Source: Paractinoplanes brasiliensis
GTDB lineage: Bacteria > Actinomycetota > Actinomycetes > Mycobacteriales > Micromonosporaceae
Direction of reading: 5' to 3'
Length of the DNA: 64,000 nucleotides
NCBI RefSeq assembly: GCF_004362215.1
Contig: NZ_SNWR01000001.1
Coordinates: 3,040,001 to 3,104,000 of the forward strand
A program made the position numbers and the translations under genes. Position 1 is the first letter of the stretch; every line of letters starts with the position of its first letter. The notes beneath the pieces are model-generated. The model made no database searches. It saw only the letters and a list, made by a program, of their open reading frames with translations, and was not told the origin of the DNA. Of the stretch, positions 1-7,713 are shown one piece after another.

Positions 1-2
1 CC

Positions 3-902
3 GGCAACCCCGTGCGGCCGTCGCGGGAGGACAGCAAGCCGGCGAAACGACCCAAGACCGCCAAACCGAAGTCGCGGGTGCTGGCCGACCTGCCGGGGCA
101 GGTCTTCTATCGTGAGCGCGACGGCGACCCCGACGTCGTACGCATGTCGCCCGGCCAGGGCACGAGCGAGGTCGTGCTGCGGAACGCGCCCTCGTCGGTC
201 GGCATCTCGCCCGACGGCTACCGGATCGCGTACGTGTCCGACGGCAAACTGCTGGTCAACGAGTCCGGCAGCGAACCGAGGCAGGTGGCCGCCGGCGTGG
301 TCGCGGCCGATCAGGCTCCCGTGTGGTCGCCCGAGGGCAGCCGGCTGCTGGTCGCGTCGGGTTCGTCGGCGGCTGCGCCGGGCGTGCTGGACCTGGAGTC
401 CGGCGCGATCACCCCGCTTCCCGACGGTCTGGCCTCGGGTCAGCATTTCCGCTGGGCGGGCGATGGCAGCACGCTCGTCTACGCGACCTCGTACTGCGGG
501 CTCAAGGTGGCCGACGGCGCGGCCGGGACGAGCACGAGCGTGCCGGTGCTGGGTGACACGCAACCGCAGGACAACCCGGACGGGCTGGCCGCGTGCAAAC
601 CCACCAGCGTCGATGCCACCGGCCGGCGGGTGACTGTGCCGTTGCAGACCACCGGCGAGAGCACGACGGGCACGGACACGGCGGACGCGATTGTCGACAC
701 CGCGACCGGCGATCTGGAGGTGCTGCCGGTGGCGGGCACGGTGGTCGGCGCGGTCTTCGACCCGGACGGCAACCTGCTGGTGCGCACCGAGAACGACGGC
801 AAGCGCCTGCTTTCGCTGTTCGATCCCGGCAACACCCTGCGAGTCCAGGCAAAAGAGCCTTCCTCCGTACGCGATCTGGATCTGCTCGCGTACACCCGCT
901 GA
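3..902 (+). CDS. TolB/WD40-like beta-propeller protein, C-terminal part (5' partial)
   Basis: The frame is open to the left edge of the window, so this is probably the C-terminal part of a longer protein; the GTG at 12 is only the first possible start visible. After a basic, proline- and lysine-rich linker, the remaining ~265 residues show repeated beta-propeller blade signatures of the TolB/WD40-like type, such as ISPDGYRIAYVSDG, WSPEGSRLLVASG and FDPDGNLLVRTEN. No enzymatic motif is visible. The linker before the propeller suggests a membrane or cytoplasmic domain lies upstream, outside the window. The next gene begins 31 bp downstream on the same strand and may be cotranscribed. Confidence 0.7.
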   Translation, partial: GNPVRPSREDSKPAKRPKTAKPKSRVLADLPGQVFYRERDGDPDVVRMSPGQGTSEVVLRNAPSSVGISPDGYRIAYVSDGKLLVNESGSEPRQVAAGVVAADQAPVWSPEGSRLLVASGSSAAAPGVLDLESGAITPLPDGLASGQHFRWAGDGSTLVYATSYCGLKVADGAAGTSTSVPVLGDTQPQDNPDGLAACKPTSVDATGRRVTVPLQTTGESTTGTDTADAIVDTATGDLEVLPVAGTVVGAVFDPDGNLLVRTENDGKRLLSLFDPGNTLRVQAKEPSSVRDLDLLAYTR

Positions 903-933
903 TCCCCAGCGCCGCACCGCCCGGGGTGCGAGC

Positions 934-1977
934 ATGAGGGCAATGGCCGTGCAGCAGCAGACCGCCCGGCCCACGTCCGGGATGCCGCCGTGGTGGCGGC
1001 GCGGTCCCGCCGTGGCCGTCCTTGTCGTGGTCGTGCTGGGCACCGAGCTGGTTCTCGGCTGGCCGGCGCTGACCGGCGCGCTGGCCCAGTTGCGCGAGCC
1101 GCAGTGGAACTGGGTGGCGGCCGCGCTCGCCGCCGAGCTGGCCTCGATGGGCACGTACGCCCGCATGCAGCGCACCCTGCTGCACGGCGCCGGCACCAAG
1201 GTCAGCATCAAGCGGCATGTCGCGACCGCGTACGCGGCCCATTCGCTGAGCGCCACGCTGCCCGGCGGCCCGGTCTTCTCGACGACGTTCAACTTCCAGC
1301 AGCTGCGCCGGTTCGGGGCGTCGCCCGCGGTGGCGTCGTGGTGCATCGCGCTCAGCGGGGTGCTGTCGGCCGGCGCCCTGGTCATCATCGGCGCGGTCGG
1401 CGGTCTGCTGGCCCGCAACACCGGCAGCTGGCACTCGCTGGTGGGTTACGCCGTCGGGGCCGTGGTGGTGGCATTCGGCGTACGCCAGTTGGCCGGGCAC
1501 CCGCAGCTGCTGGACCGTCCGGTGCGGGCCGTGCTGGGCGGGGTCAACCGGGTGCGGAGGCAACCGCCGGGGCACGGTCACGACCGGCTGCTGAGTTTCG
1601 TCGAGCAGCTGCGCGAGGTACGCGTGCACCCCGCCAGCTTCGCCGCGGCCGTGGTGCTGGCGCTGCTCAACTGGTTGTTCGACGCGCTCTGCCTGTGGCT
1701 GTGCTGTGTCGCCGTGGGCGCGGGCAGCATCAACCCGGTTGGCCTGGTCATCGCGTACTGCGCCGGCATGGCCGCGGCCAGTGTGCCGATCGTGCCCGGT
1801 GGGCTGGGTGTGGTCGACGCCGCCCTGGTGCTCGGCCTCGTCGCCGGCGGCCTGACCAGCACCCTCGCCGTGGCCGCGGTGGTGCTGTACCGCCTGATCA
1901 GTTTCGGGTTCATCATCGGCTTGGGCTGGCTGGTCTGGCTGGCCATCCGGCGGCGCCAACGCGGCGAGCGCGCCTGA
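934..1977 (+). CDS. Lysylphosphatidylglycerol synthase TM region / UPF0104 family membrane protein
   Basis: Integral membrane protein of 347 residues with about eight hydrophobic segments. The conserved family region is recognisable in LSATLPGGPVFSTTFNFQQL near residue 105 and in VPIVPGGLGVVDAALVLGLV near residue 290; these proline/glycine loops are typical of the YbhN/AglD-type proteins that form the flippase part of MprF. No soluble aminoacyl-transferase domain is attached, so lipid aminoacylation is unlikely. Members of this family are thought to move lipids or lipid-linked sugars; substrate here is unknown. The start at ATG 934 was chosen because the frame upstream overlaps the propeller gene in a non-conserved way; ATG 943 is an alternative. 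Confidence 0.85.
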   Translation: MRAMAVQQQTARPTSGMPPWWRRGPAVAVLVVVVLGTELVLGWPALTGALAQLREPQWNWVAAALAAELASMGTYARMQRTLLHGAGTKVSIKRHVATAYAAHSLSATLPGGPVFSTTFNFQQLRRFGASPAVASWCIALSGVLSAGALVIIGAVGGLLARNTGSWHSLVGYAVGAVVVAFGVRQLAGHPQLLDRPVRAVLGGVNRVRRQPPGHGHDRLLSFVEQLREVRVHPASFAAAVVLALLNWLFDALCLWLCCVAVGAGSINPVGLVIAYCAGMAAASVPIVPGGLGVVDAALVLGLVAGGLTSTLAVAAVVLYRLISFGFIIGLGWLVWLAIRRRQRGERA

Positions 1978-2011
1978 CGCGTACGGGGAAAGGCAGTGCC
2001 GCCGCGGGACG

Positions 2012-2695
2012 TCAGCTCTTGCGGCCGAACAGGCGCCAGCCGCGCTTTTTCGTCTCGGCCGGGCGCTCGGCCTCGCCGTTGAGCACGGCCAGGCGGTGCT
2101 GGGCGACCGGGTTCTCCGGTTCCATGCGCAGCGAGGTGATCAGCGCCTGGCGGGCCTGGTCGATGTGCCCGAGGGCTTCCAGCGTCACCCCGTGGGTGTA
2201 GTAGTAGTGCGCCTCGGTGGGGTCGAAACCGATCGCCGTACGGGCTGCCTGCTCGGCGTCGGCGATCTGCCGGTCGGCCGCGAGCAGCGCCCAGGCCACC
2301 CGGTCGTGCCAGAGCGCGTTGCGGGGCTCGGCGATGACCGCCCGGTAGGCCAGAGTGACCCCTTCCTCGTGCCGTCCGAGGAGTGTGAGCGCACGGCTGG
2401 CCAGGGCCAGGGGGCGCGGGTCGGCGGCGTTGATCGCGATGGCCCGCTCGGCCGCGTCCAGCGCTTTGCCGGCCTCGTCGAGGGCGAGCCGCAGGCGGGC
2501 GAGGAGAATCCAGCCCTCGACGGCGCCGGGGTCGGCCTTCAGCGCCGGTTCGAGGGTTGCCACGGCGCGTTCCAGGTCGAGCTGCTCGAAGAGCGTGGCC
2601 GCCTGAGCCACGGCCATCTCGGTGGGGCCGTTGAAGGCACGCGGAGCGGGCAGCTGGTCGGGTGCGGCCGGGCCGGCCAGGGGCCGCTCCGTCAT
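2012..2695 (-). CDS. TPR-repeat protein
   Basis: A 227-residue soluble protein in which residues ~25-195 are tetratricopeptide repeats: alternating helices with the A/L-A-Y/G-A spacing, for example AVEGWILLARLRLALDEAGK and AHYYYTHGVTLEALGHIDQA. The C-terminus is basic (KKRGWRLFGRKS). No signal peptide or catalytic motif is seen. It is the last gene of the reverse-strand set that begins at the manganese riboswitch, 84 bp after the cyclase-family gene, so it may be cotranscribed, but nothing in the sequence links it to metal handling. Confidence 0.8.
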   Translation of the reverse strand: MTERPLAGPAAPDQLPAPRAFNGPTEMAVAQAATLFEQLDLERAVATLEPALKADPGAVEGWILLARLRLALDEAGKALDAAERAIAINAADPRPLALASRALTLLGRHEEGVTLAYRAVIAEPRNALWHDRVAWALLAADRQIADAEQAARTAIGFDPTEAHYYYTHGVTLEALGHIDQARQALITSLRMEPENPVAQHRLAVLNGEAERPAETKKRGWRLFGRKS

Positions 2696-2779
2696 CGGCG
2701 GCCCCCGTTCCGCAGGGGGTTGGCGGTCACATCAGAATGATCGGCGTTTTCGGGCGCCGAATGAGGGCTTTCGGCCAGA

Positions 2780-3724
2780 TCAGCGCGTGGGCATCCAGCC
2801 GGCCGAGCGGGTGTGGCCGTGCGGCTCGTAGTACGGCGTCTGCGCGTACGCCCGTACGGGGAAGGTGCCGAAGGCGGTGATCCGGGGCGGCACGGCGGTG
2901 AAGCGAGCGCCGTGGGGTGGCAGCTCCTCCAGGCCGGTGAGGTGCTCGACGATCGGGATGCCGGCCGCCAGCAGCGCGGTGTGCGCGGGCCGCTCTCCCC
3001 CGCTGGCCTCGGTGTTGTCGTCCAGGTTGATCGAGTCGATTCCGACCAGGGCCGCTCCGCGCTCGACCAGCAGCGCTGCGCCCGCTCCGGTCAGGTAGGG
3101 CGCGTCGATGCCGTACGCCGGTGTGCCCCAGTCCCGGTCGCCGCCGGTGTGCAGGAGCACGGCGTGACCGGCCACCGCGTACGGCTCGAGGTCGTCCTCG
3201 GTGACCGCCCGGCGCCCGCTGCCGGCCGTGCGCACGACCACCGCCGGCAGGTCGGCCAGTCGTTCCAGCGGCAGTCCGGCCAGGTCGGCGCCGCCGTCGT
3301 AGCGGTGCCGGGGGGCGTCGAGGTAGGTGCCTGTCTGCCCGACCATGTCGATCCGGTCGAGGCTGAACTCGGTGCCCGGCGCGTACCGGGGACGGGATTC
3401 TTCCCACGTCAGGTGGGGCTTGATGACCGGGGCCGGCATGCCCGGATAGGTGATCAGGCCGTCCGCGATGACGTGGCTGAGCTCGACGAACCGCAGCCGC
3501 GGCGGGCCGGGCAGGCCGGCCGGCGCCGGCTCGGCGAACGTCCGGACCCCGGTGAGCTCGACCCGCTCGACGTCGCGCAGCCCGAGCGAGCCGACCAGGA
3601 TCATGGCCAGGTCGGCGTGGGTGACATCGAGGTGCGGCACGTCCACCCGCAGCCCCTGCGCCTGCAGGCGGCCGCCGGTGGTGAAGGTGACATCGGCGGT
3701 CAGCTCCGCCCGGTACTGCTGCAC
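2780..3724 (-). CDS. Cyclase family protein (kynurenine formamidase/isatin hydrolase fold) with altered metal motif
   Basis: Residues ~80-310 match the cyclase family (KynB, isatin hydrolase), beginning LRFVELSHVIADGLITYPGMP. The family's metal motif HxGTHxDxPxH appears here as QTGTYLDAPRH: the aspartate and last histidine remain, but the two first histidines are Q and Y. A ~75-residue N-terminal extension of unknown role precedes the domain. The gene starts 11 bp after the riboswitch-controlled metal transporter and is therefore probably on the same transcript. Because two usual ligands are missing, the catalytic activity and metal should not be assumed; it may belong to a diverged subfamily with a different coordination. 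No signal peptide is seen. Confidence 0.75.
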   Translation of the reverse strand: MQQYRAELTADVTFTTGGRLQAQGLRVDVPHLDVTHADLAMILVGSLGLRDVERVELTGVRTFAEPAPAGLPGPPRLRFVELSHVIADGLITYPGMPAPVIKPHLTWEESRPRYAPGTEFSLDRIDMVGQTGTYLDAPRHRYDGGADLAGLPLERLADLPAVVVRTAGSGRRAVTEDDLEPYAVAGHAVLLHTGGDRDWGTPAYGIDAPYLTGAGAALLVERGAALVGIDSINLDDNTEASGGERPAHTALLAAGIPIVEHLTGLEELPPHGARFTAVPPRITAFGTFPVRAYAQTPYYEPHGHTRSAGWMPTR

Positions 3725-3735
3725 GGTCCCACTCC

Positions 3736-4323
3736 TTAACGCAGCTCGATGATCGCTTCCACGAGCAGCCAGATGCCGAAGATAACGAAGAGCGCCGCCG
3801 CACCGTACTTGATGGCCTTCTCCGGCAGGTGCCGGCCGAGCAGCCGGCCGACCAGGATGGCGAGGGCGTCGGCCGCGACCATGCCGACCGTGGAGCCCAG
3901 CCAGGTGCCGAACCAGCCGTACTGGGTGGCCAGCGTGATCGTGGCGAGCATGGTCTTGTCACCCAGCTCGGCCAGGAAGAACGCGCCGCCGACGGCGAGG
4001 ATCGCCGAGCCCGTGCTGCGCTCGGCCTTGCTTTTCTCGTCGTCGGTGAGCTTGTCGCCGCGCAGCGTCCAGGCGCCGAAGGCGAGGAAGGCGACGGCGG
4101 CGATCAGCGAGATCCAGCCGGTCGGCAGCGTCGCGCCGAGGCCGTAACCGATGCCGACCGACACCAGGTGCACCACCGCGGTGGCCACGGTGATGCCGAT
4201 CAGCACCGGGACAGTCTTGAAACGGGTCGCGAACGTCATCGCCATGAGCTGGGATTTGTCGCCCAGCTCGGCCACGAAGATGACGGCGAAACTGACCGCC
4301 GTCGCGACGAGGAAACCCTCCAC
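3736..4323 (-). CDS. GDT1/TMEM165 (UPF0016) family Mn2+/Ca2+ exporter
   Basis: A 195-residue membrane protein with two copies of the family signature E-x-G-D-[KR]-[ST], here AELGDKSQLMAM near residue 18 and AELGDKTMLATI near residue 120, each followed by hydrophobic helices; this is the duplicated UPF0016 arrangement. Family members export manganese (or exchange calcium/manganese with protons). The GTG at 4323 is chosen over longer frames because GGGAGAA lies 7 nt upstream and the frame upstream is riboswitch RNA. Expression is very likely switched on by manganese through the yybP-ykoY element directly upstream. The cyclase-family gene follows after 11 bp. Confidence 0.92.
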   Translation of the reverse strand: MEGFLVATAVSFAVIFVAELGDKSQLMAMTFATRFKTVPVLIGITVATAVVHLVSVGIGYGLGATLPTGWISLIAAVAFLAFGAWTLRGDKLTDDEKSKAERSTGSAILAVGGAFFLAELGDKTMLATITLATQYGWFGTWLGSTVGMVAADALAILVGRLLGRHLPEKAIKYGAAALFVIFGIWLLVEAIIELR

Positions 4324-4345
4324 AGAAATGTTCTCCCGGTGTCGA

Positions 4346-4388
4346 GCGGCCGGGCAGAAGTGGCACAGGGCGACCTCGACCCGGCCGC
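4346..4388 (-). promoter_or_regulatory. Hairpin in the leader between riboswitch and exporter gene
   Basis: On the reverse strand GCGGCCGGG (4380-4388) is complementary to CCCGGCCGC (4346-4354), giving a 9-bp GC stem with a ~25-nt loop just after the manganese aptamer and 9 nt before the ribosome site of the exporter gene. It lacks a U tract, so it is not an ordinary intrinsic terminator; it could be part of the expression platform, for instance an anti-antiterminator or a Rho-related element. The pairing is seen; the role is inferred. Confidence 0.4.
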
Positions 4389-4394
4389 ACTGAG

Positions 4395-4500
4395 TGCAGC
4401 CATGGTCGAAGGTCTCGCTCGCCTTTCGAGAGAAAGGCCGTGCGGCCGGGCCCCGGAGGGCCAGTATGTCGACCGCGACGTTGGGAGCTACTCCCCTTCG
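4395..4500 (-). ncRNA. yybP-ykoY manganese riboswitch
   Basis: Reading the reverse strand, the aptamer's hallmark segments occur in order: AAGGGGAGTAGC (4487-4498), GTCGACATACTGG (4461-4473), and then GAAAGGCGAGCGAGACCTT (4409-4427), which contains the conserved AAGGCGAG...ACCTT part of the closing region. A GC-rich arm lies between the second and third segments. This element binds Mn2+ and usually activates exporters; here it precedes a UPF0016 exporter, the expected target. Boundaries are approximate because the outer stem was judged by eye. Confidence 0.9.
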
Positions 4501-4519
4501 CGGGAGCAAGCATAGCCAA

Positions 4520-4545
4520 CGGCCCCCGCCCGCAGGCGGGGGCCG
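4520..4545. terminator. Strong hairpin terminator between hydrolase gene and riboswitch
   Basis: CGGCCCCCGCC, a CGCA loop, and GGCGGGGGCCG form a perfect 11-bp stem. It lies 9 nt after the stop of the reverse-strand hydrolase gene and just upstream of the riboswitch leader, so it separates the two reverse-strand transcription units. No long U tract follows, as is common in high-GC actinobacteria. Confidence 0.75.
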
Positions 4546-4554
4546 TGACCGCGA

Positions 4555-6147
4555 TCACCGTCCGGCGATGAGTTTCCGCACTTCAAGGCGTTCCGCGGGG
4601 ACCGTTTTGGCGGCCACCGGCGCGGGCGGCTTGATCGGCGCGCACCGCTTGTCCGAGCGCTCCCCCGCCGTCCGCTTGGGCAGCTTGCCGGTCGCCAGGT
4701 AGTCGGCGATCGAGTCGTCGACGCACCGGTTGCCGTACAGCGAACCGGAGTGGGTCGTGCCGCCGACGCCCTCGATCAGCACCGAGCGGGGGAACCGCTT
4801 GCGCGCCTCGAGGGCGCCGCTGAACGGGGTCGCCGCGTCGAGCGACTCGCTGACCATCAGCAACGGCGGAACGGTCTCGCCGGACACGGTCACCGGGATG
4901 CCGCTGGGCGCCGGCCAGGTGCGGCAGGGCGCGTTGTACCAGGCGTTGGCCCAGGTCTCGAACGGCGCGCGGCGGTGCATCTCCCAGTTGTCGGCGGTCC
5001 ACTTGCTCCAGCTCTTGGGCCAGGGCGCGTCGGTGCACTGGGTGGCCAGGTAGACCGCGTAGTTGTTGTCGGCGTCCTTGCCCTTCGGGTTGTTCGCGTC
5101 GTACAGCCGCTTGAGCGCGGTCGCGTCGCCCTGGCGCACCCAGGCGCTGAAGGCCCGCGCGATGTCGGCCCAGCCGAACGTGTAGTACCCGGCCTGCAGG
5201 AAGATGTCGGTCAGCTCGGACGGGCCGATCACCCCGCCGGCCGGCTTGCGGGTCAGGGCCTTCTGCTCGCTGTAGAAGCGCTGCCGCACCTCGCGGGTGG
5301 TGCGGCCGAGGCGGAAGACCTTGTGGTGCTCGGCCAGCCAGCCGAAGTAGACCTGCATGTTGCGGTCGAAGGCCAGGTCCTGGTCGAGGTTCGAGTCGTA
5401 CCAGACGCGGGTCGGGTTCACCACGCCGTCGAGCACCATGCGGCGTACGCGCTCGGGGTACCGGGTCGCGTAGACCTGGCCCAGATAGGTCCCGTACGAG
5501 AAGCCGTAGAAGTTGATCTGACGGGCGCCCAGCGCGTACCGGAGCAGGTCGAGGTCCCGTACGGTGTCCAGGGTCTTGAGGTGGCCGAGCAGGTCACCGC
5601 CCGCCTTCGCACACGCCCGGGCGTAGGCCTCCGCCCGTTTGAGCCACGTCGTCTCGATCTTCGACGTGGTCGGCACGTACGCCGGCCGGTTGTATCCCGT
5701 GTAGTCGTTGTCGCAGCTCAGCGCGGGTTTGCTGGCCCCCACGCCGCGTGGGTCGAAACCGATCCAGTCGTACGCCGCCCCGGCCTGCTTCGGCACCATC
5801 GAGCCCAGCACCGCCAGCCCGCGGCCCTTGGCGCCCGGACCGCCGGGGTTGACCAGCATGACGCCCTGGAACTTCGACTCCGGGACGGTGTGCTTGATCC
5901 GCGACACCGCGATCTGGATCTTCTTGCCGTTCGGGTCGGAGTGATTGAGGGGCACGCTCAGGAAGCCGCACTCGGCCCGATGCGCACGCAGCGCGGGTTC
6001 GGTGCACGAGCCCCACTCGATTGCTCCGGTCGCTCGCGGGTAGCCGCCTGTCCCTGCGCCTCGATCGCCTGCGGCCCGCGCGTCACTCGCCGGGACCCCG
6101 ATCACCACCAGGGCAATCGTCGTGGCCGCCGCCAGAAGTCGTCTCAT
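4555..6147 (-). CDS. Secreted alpha/beta hydrolase (tripeptidyl aminopeptidase/proline iminopeptidase-like)
   Basis: A 530-residue exported hydrolase. The start at ATG 6147 gives a clean signal peptide (MRRLLAAATTIALVVIG, cleavage near ASDARA) and has GAGAGG 6 nt upstream; a longer frame has no such features. The alpha/beta-hydrolase core begins LVNPGGPGAKG (oxyanion region), has the nucleophile elbow GFSYGT with the serine near residue 225, and ends with the TAP-like C-terminal domain holding the acid in ESLDAATPF and the histidine in GGTTHSG. This layout matches the Streptomyces SlpD/SlpE and tripeptidyl aminopeptidase group, which clip N-terminal peptides outside the cell. The exact substrate is not predictable. 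Confidence 0.88.
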   Translation of the reverse strand: MRRLLAAATTIALVVIGVPASDARAAGDRGAGTGGYPRATGAIEWGSCTEPALRAHRAECGFLSVPLNHSDPNGKKIQIAVSRIKHTVPESKFQGVMLVNPGGPGAKGRGLAVLGSMVPKQAGAAYDWIGFDPRGVGASKPALSCDNDYTGYNRPAYVPTTSKIETTWLKRAEAYARACAKAGGDLLGHLKTLDTVRDLDLLRYALGARQINFYGFSYGTYLGQVYATRYPERVRRMVLDGVVNPTRVWYDSNLDQDLAFDRNMQVYFGWLAEHHKVFRLGRTTREVRQRFYSEQKALTRKPAGGVIGPSELTDIFLQAGYYTFGWADIARAFSAWVRQGDATALKRLYDANNPKGKDADNNYAVYLATQCTDAPWPKSWSKWTADNWEMHRRAPFETWANAWYNAPCRTWPAPSGIPVTVSGETVPPLLMVSESLDAATPFSGALEARKRFPRSVLIEGVGGTTHSGSLYGNRCVDDSIADYLATGKLPKRTAGERSDKRCAPIKPPAPVAAKTVPAERLEVRKLIAGR

Positions 6148-6204
6148 GCCAGCCTCTCGTGTCCAATTCGCCCCAATATGGTGAGGCGTGGGCGGCCACG
6201 CGCG

Positions 6205-6412
6205 GGCCGCCCACGCCGGGGCGATCGGATTTTCAGCCGTTCGCACGCATCCGCCGGGGCATGCGAGGGCCCGATTTCAGGCGCTTGCCGGCATGCCAGA
6301 CCCCGGTTTCAGACGTTTCCTGCAGGCCGGGCCGCTGGTTTCAGCCCGTTGTCGGCATGCCGGGCCGCCGGTTTCAGCCCGTCGTCGGCATGCCGGGCCG
6401 CCGGATCTTAGG
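6205..6412. repeat. Imperfect ~33-bp tandem repeats running into the MFS gene's 3' end
   Basis: About five to six degenerate copies of a ~33-bp unit built around GGCATGCCGGGCCGCCGGTTTC. The last three copies (about 6317-6412) are nearly identical; the earlier ones (from about 6205) are more diverged. The final copy covers the stop codon of the reverse-strand MFS gene at 6408. The remaining bases of this 260-bp gap hold only the hydrolase gene's leader. Each unit has the palindrome GGCATGCC, so the transcript may fold. Confidence 0.7.
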
Positions 6413-7625
6413 CTTTTGTCCGCATTCGCTGGGCCACGAGGGCGACCGCGCTCAGGGTCGCCACGACCAGTCCGTAGACGAGCGCGGTGGTGTGCAGCCC
6501 GGCCGAGGTGGCGGCGAAACCGGCGATCACGGCCGGGACGCTGAAGGCCACGTACGCGATGACGAGCGCGACGGCGAACAGCTCACCCCGCTCGTGCGGG
6601 GCGGCCAGCACGGCCAGAGTGCCGAACGACGCGAGGGCCGAGGCGCCGAACCCGACCCCGGAGACCACAGTGCCACCCGCGGCGAGCAGGGCGCTGCCGA
6701 GCTCCAGACCGATCACGCTGAGCACGGCGCCGACGGTCAGCAGGCTCCCGGCGATCGTGAGCACCCGCCGGGTGGGGACATTCCTGAGCGCGTACGAGGT
6801 CAGCGCGCCCGTGCCGCACAGAAGCGTGACCACCAGGCCGCCGATGAGGTGGCTGCTCAGCTCGAAGACACCGGCCGCCACGGAGGGGCCGAGCGACAGG
6901 TAGAGCCCGCCGATCGCCCAGCTCGCGATGATGATCGGCGACAGCGCCAGCACGTCGGCCCGCAGCCGCGCGGGAATGCCGAGCCTGGGGGCGAGCGAGG
7001 CAGCCGCGCCGGGACGACGGGCCGAGGTCTCGGGGATGCGGGCCACCACTATCGCGGCCAGCAGCATGCCGGCCAGCAGCAGGGCCCAGACGAAATGGGT
7101 GGGTGAGGGGCCGTACTGAACCAGGGCCCCGCAGCCCAGCGCGCCGACGGCGAGACCGGCGACCGGGGCGATGCCGTTGACCAGGCCGGCCCGGCCCGGC
7201 GCGTGCGGCGGGTTCAGGTCGACGAGGGCGGCGCCGAGGGTGGTCATCGCCGCGCCGGTCGCGATGCCCTGCAGCAGGCGGGCCAGGAGCAGGATCGAGA
7301 CGTCACCGGCGACCAGGAACAGGATGAGCGAGACCACTTCGAGCCCGATCGCCGCGGCCAGCACCGGGCGACGACCGATGTGGTCGGAGAGCGCGCCGAG
7401 CATGATCAGCGAGCCGATCAGCCCTACGACGTACACCGCGAAGACGACAGTGAGCGTGGTGGCCGAGAATCCCCATAAATGCTGGTAGACCACATAAAGC
7501 GGGGATGGGGCAGCCGACGCGGCGGCGAACGTCACGAAGATCGCGGCGATCGCGGCGAAGGCCACCGGGCGGGACAGCCGCCGCCGTTCACGAACGGCCG
7601 GCGCTGTGTCGATCATGGAGGTCAT
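6408..7625 (-). CDS. MFS transporter (drug-efflux type, 12 TM)
   Basis: A 405-residue major facilitator with about 12 hydrophobic helices. The loop 2-3 signature is present as GALSDHIGRRPVL (residues ~77-89), and the N-terminal half starts with AAIFVTFAAASAAPSPLYVV. It is divergent from a TetR regulator, with two matching operator palindromes between them, the usual arrangement of an inducible efflux pump repressed by its neighbour. The substrate is not evident. The start at ATG 7625 places an AGGAAG-type site upstream in the intergenic region. Confidence 0.88.
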   Translation of the reverse strand: MTSMIDTAPAVRERRRLSRPVAFAAIAAIFVTFAAASAAPSPLYVVYQHLWGFSATTLTVVFAVYVVGLIGSLIMLGALSDHIGRRPVLAAAIGLEVVSLILFLVAGDVSILLLARLLQGIATGAAMTTLGAALVDLNPPHAPGRAGLVNGIAPVAGLAVGALGCGALVQYGPSPTHFVWALLLAGMLLAAIVVARIPETSARRPGAAASLAPRLGIPARLRADVLALSPIIIASWAIGGLYLSLGPSVAAGVFELSSHLIGGLVVTLLCGTGALTSYALRNVPTRRVLTIAGSLLTVGAVLSVIGLELGSALLAAGGTVVSGVGFGASALASFGTLAVLAAPHERGELFAVALVIAYVAFSVPAVIAGFAATSAGLHTTALVYGLVVATLSAVALVAQRMRTKA

Positions 7626-7648
7626 GCCGGCTCCTGCAGGAAGTAGCC

Positions 7649-7662
7649 AGACAGGTCTGTCC
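7649..7662. promoter_or_regulatory. Candidate TetR operator, copy 1
   Basis: AGACAGGTCTGTCC is an inverted repeat (AGACAG/CTGTCY with a 2-nt centre) lying 24 bp upstream of the MFS start. It matches the second copy at 7685 with centres 36 bp apart, so binding of the divergent TetR protein here would block the pump promoter. The repeat is seen; the binding is inferred. Confidence 0.7.
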
Positions 7663-7684
7663 GGCGGAGTGTCGTGCCGAGACT

Positions 7685-7698
7685 AGACAGACCTGTCT
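7685..7698. promoter_or_regulatory. Candidate TetR operator, copy 2
   Basis: AGACAGACCTGTCT is a perfect 14-bp palindrome (6-bp arms, 2-nt centre), 15 bp upstream of the TetR start codon. Position suggests autoregulation, together with repression of the divergent MFS gene through copy 1. Confidence 0.75.
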
Positions 7699-7713
7699 GG
7701 TATCGTCAACCGC

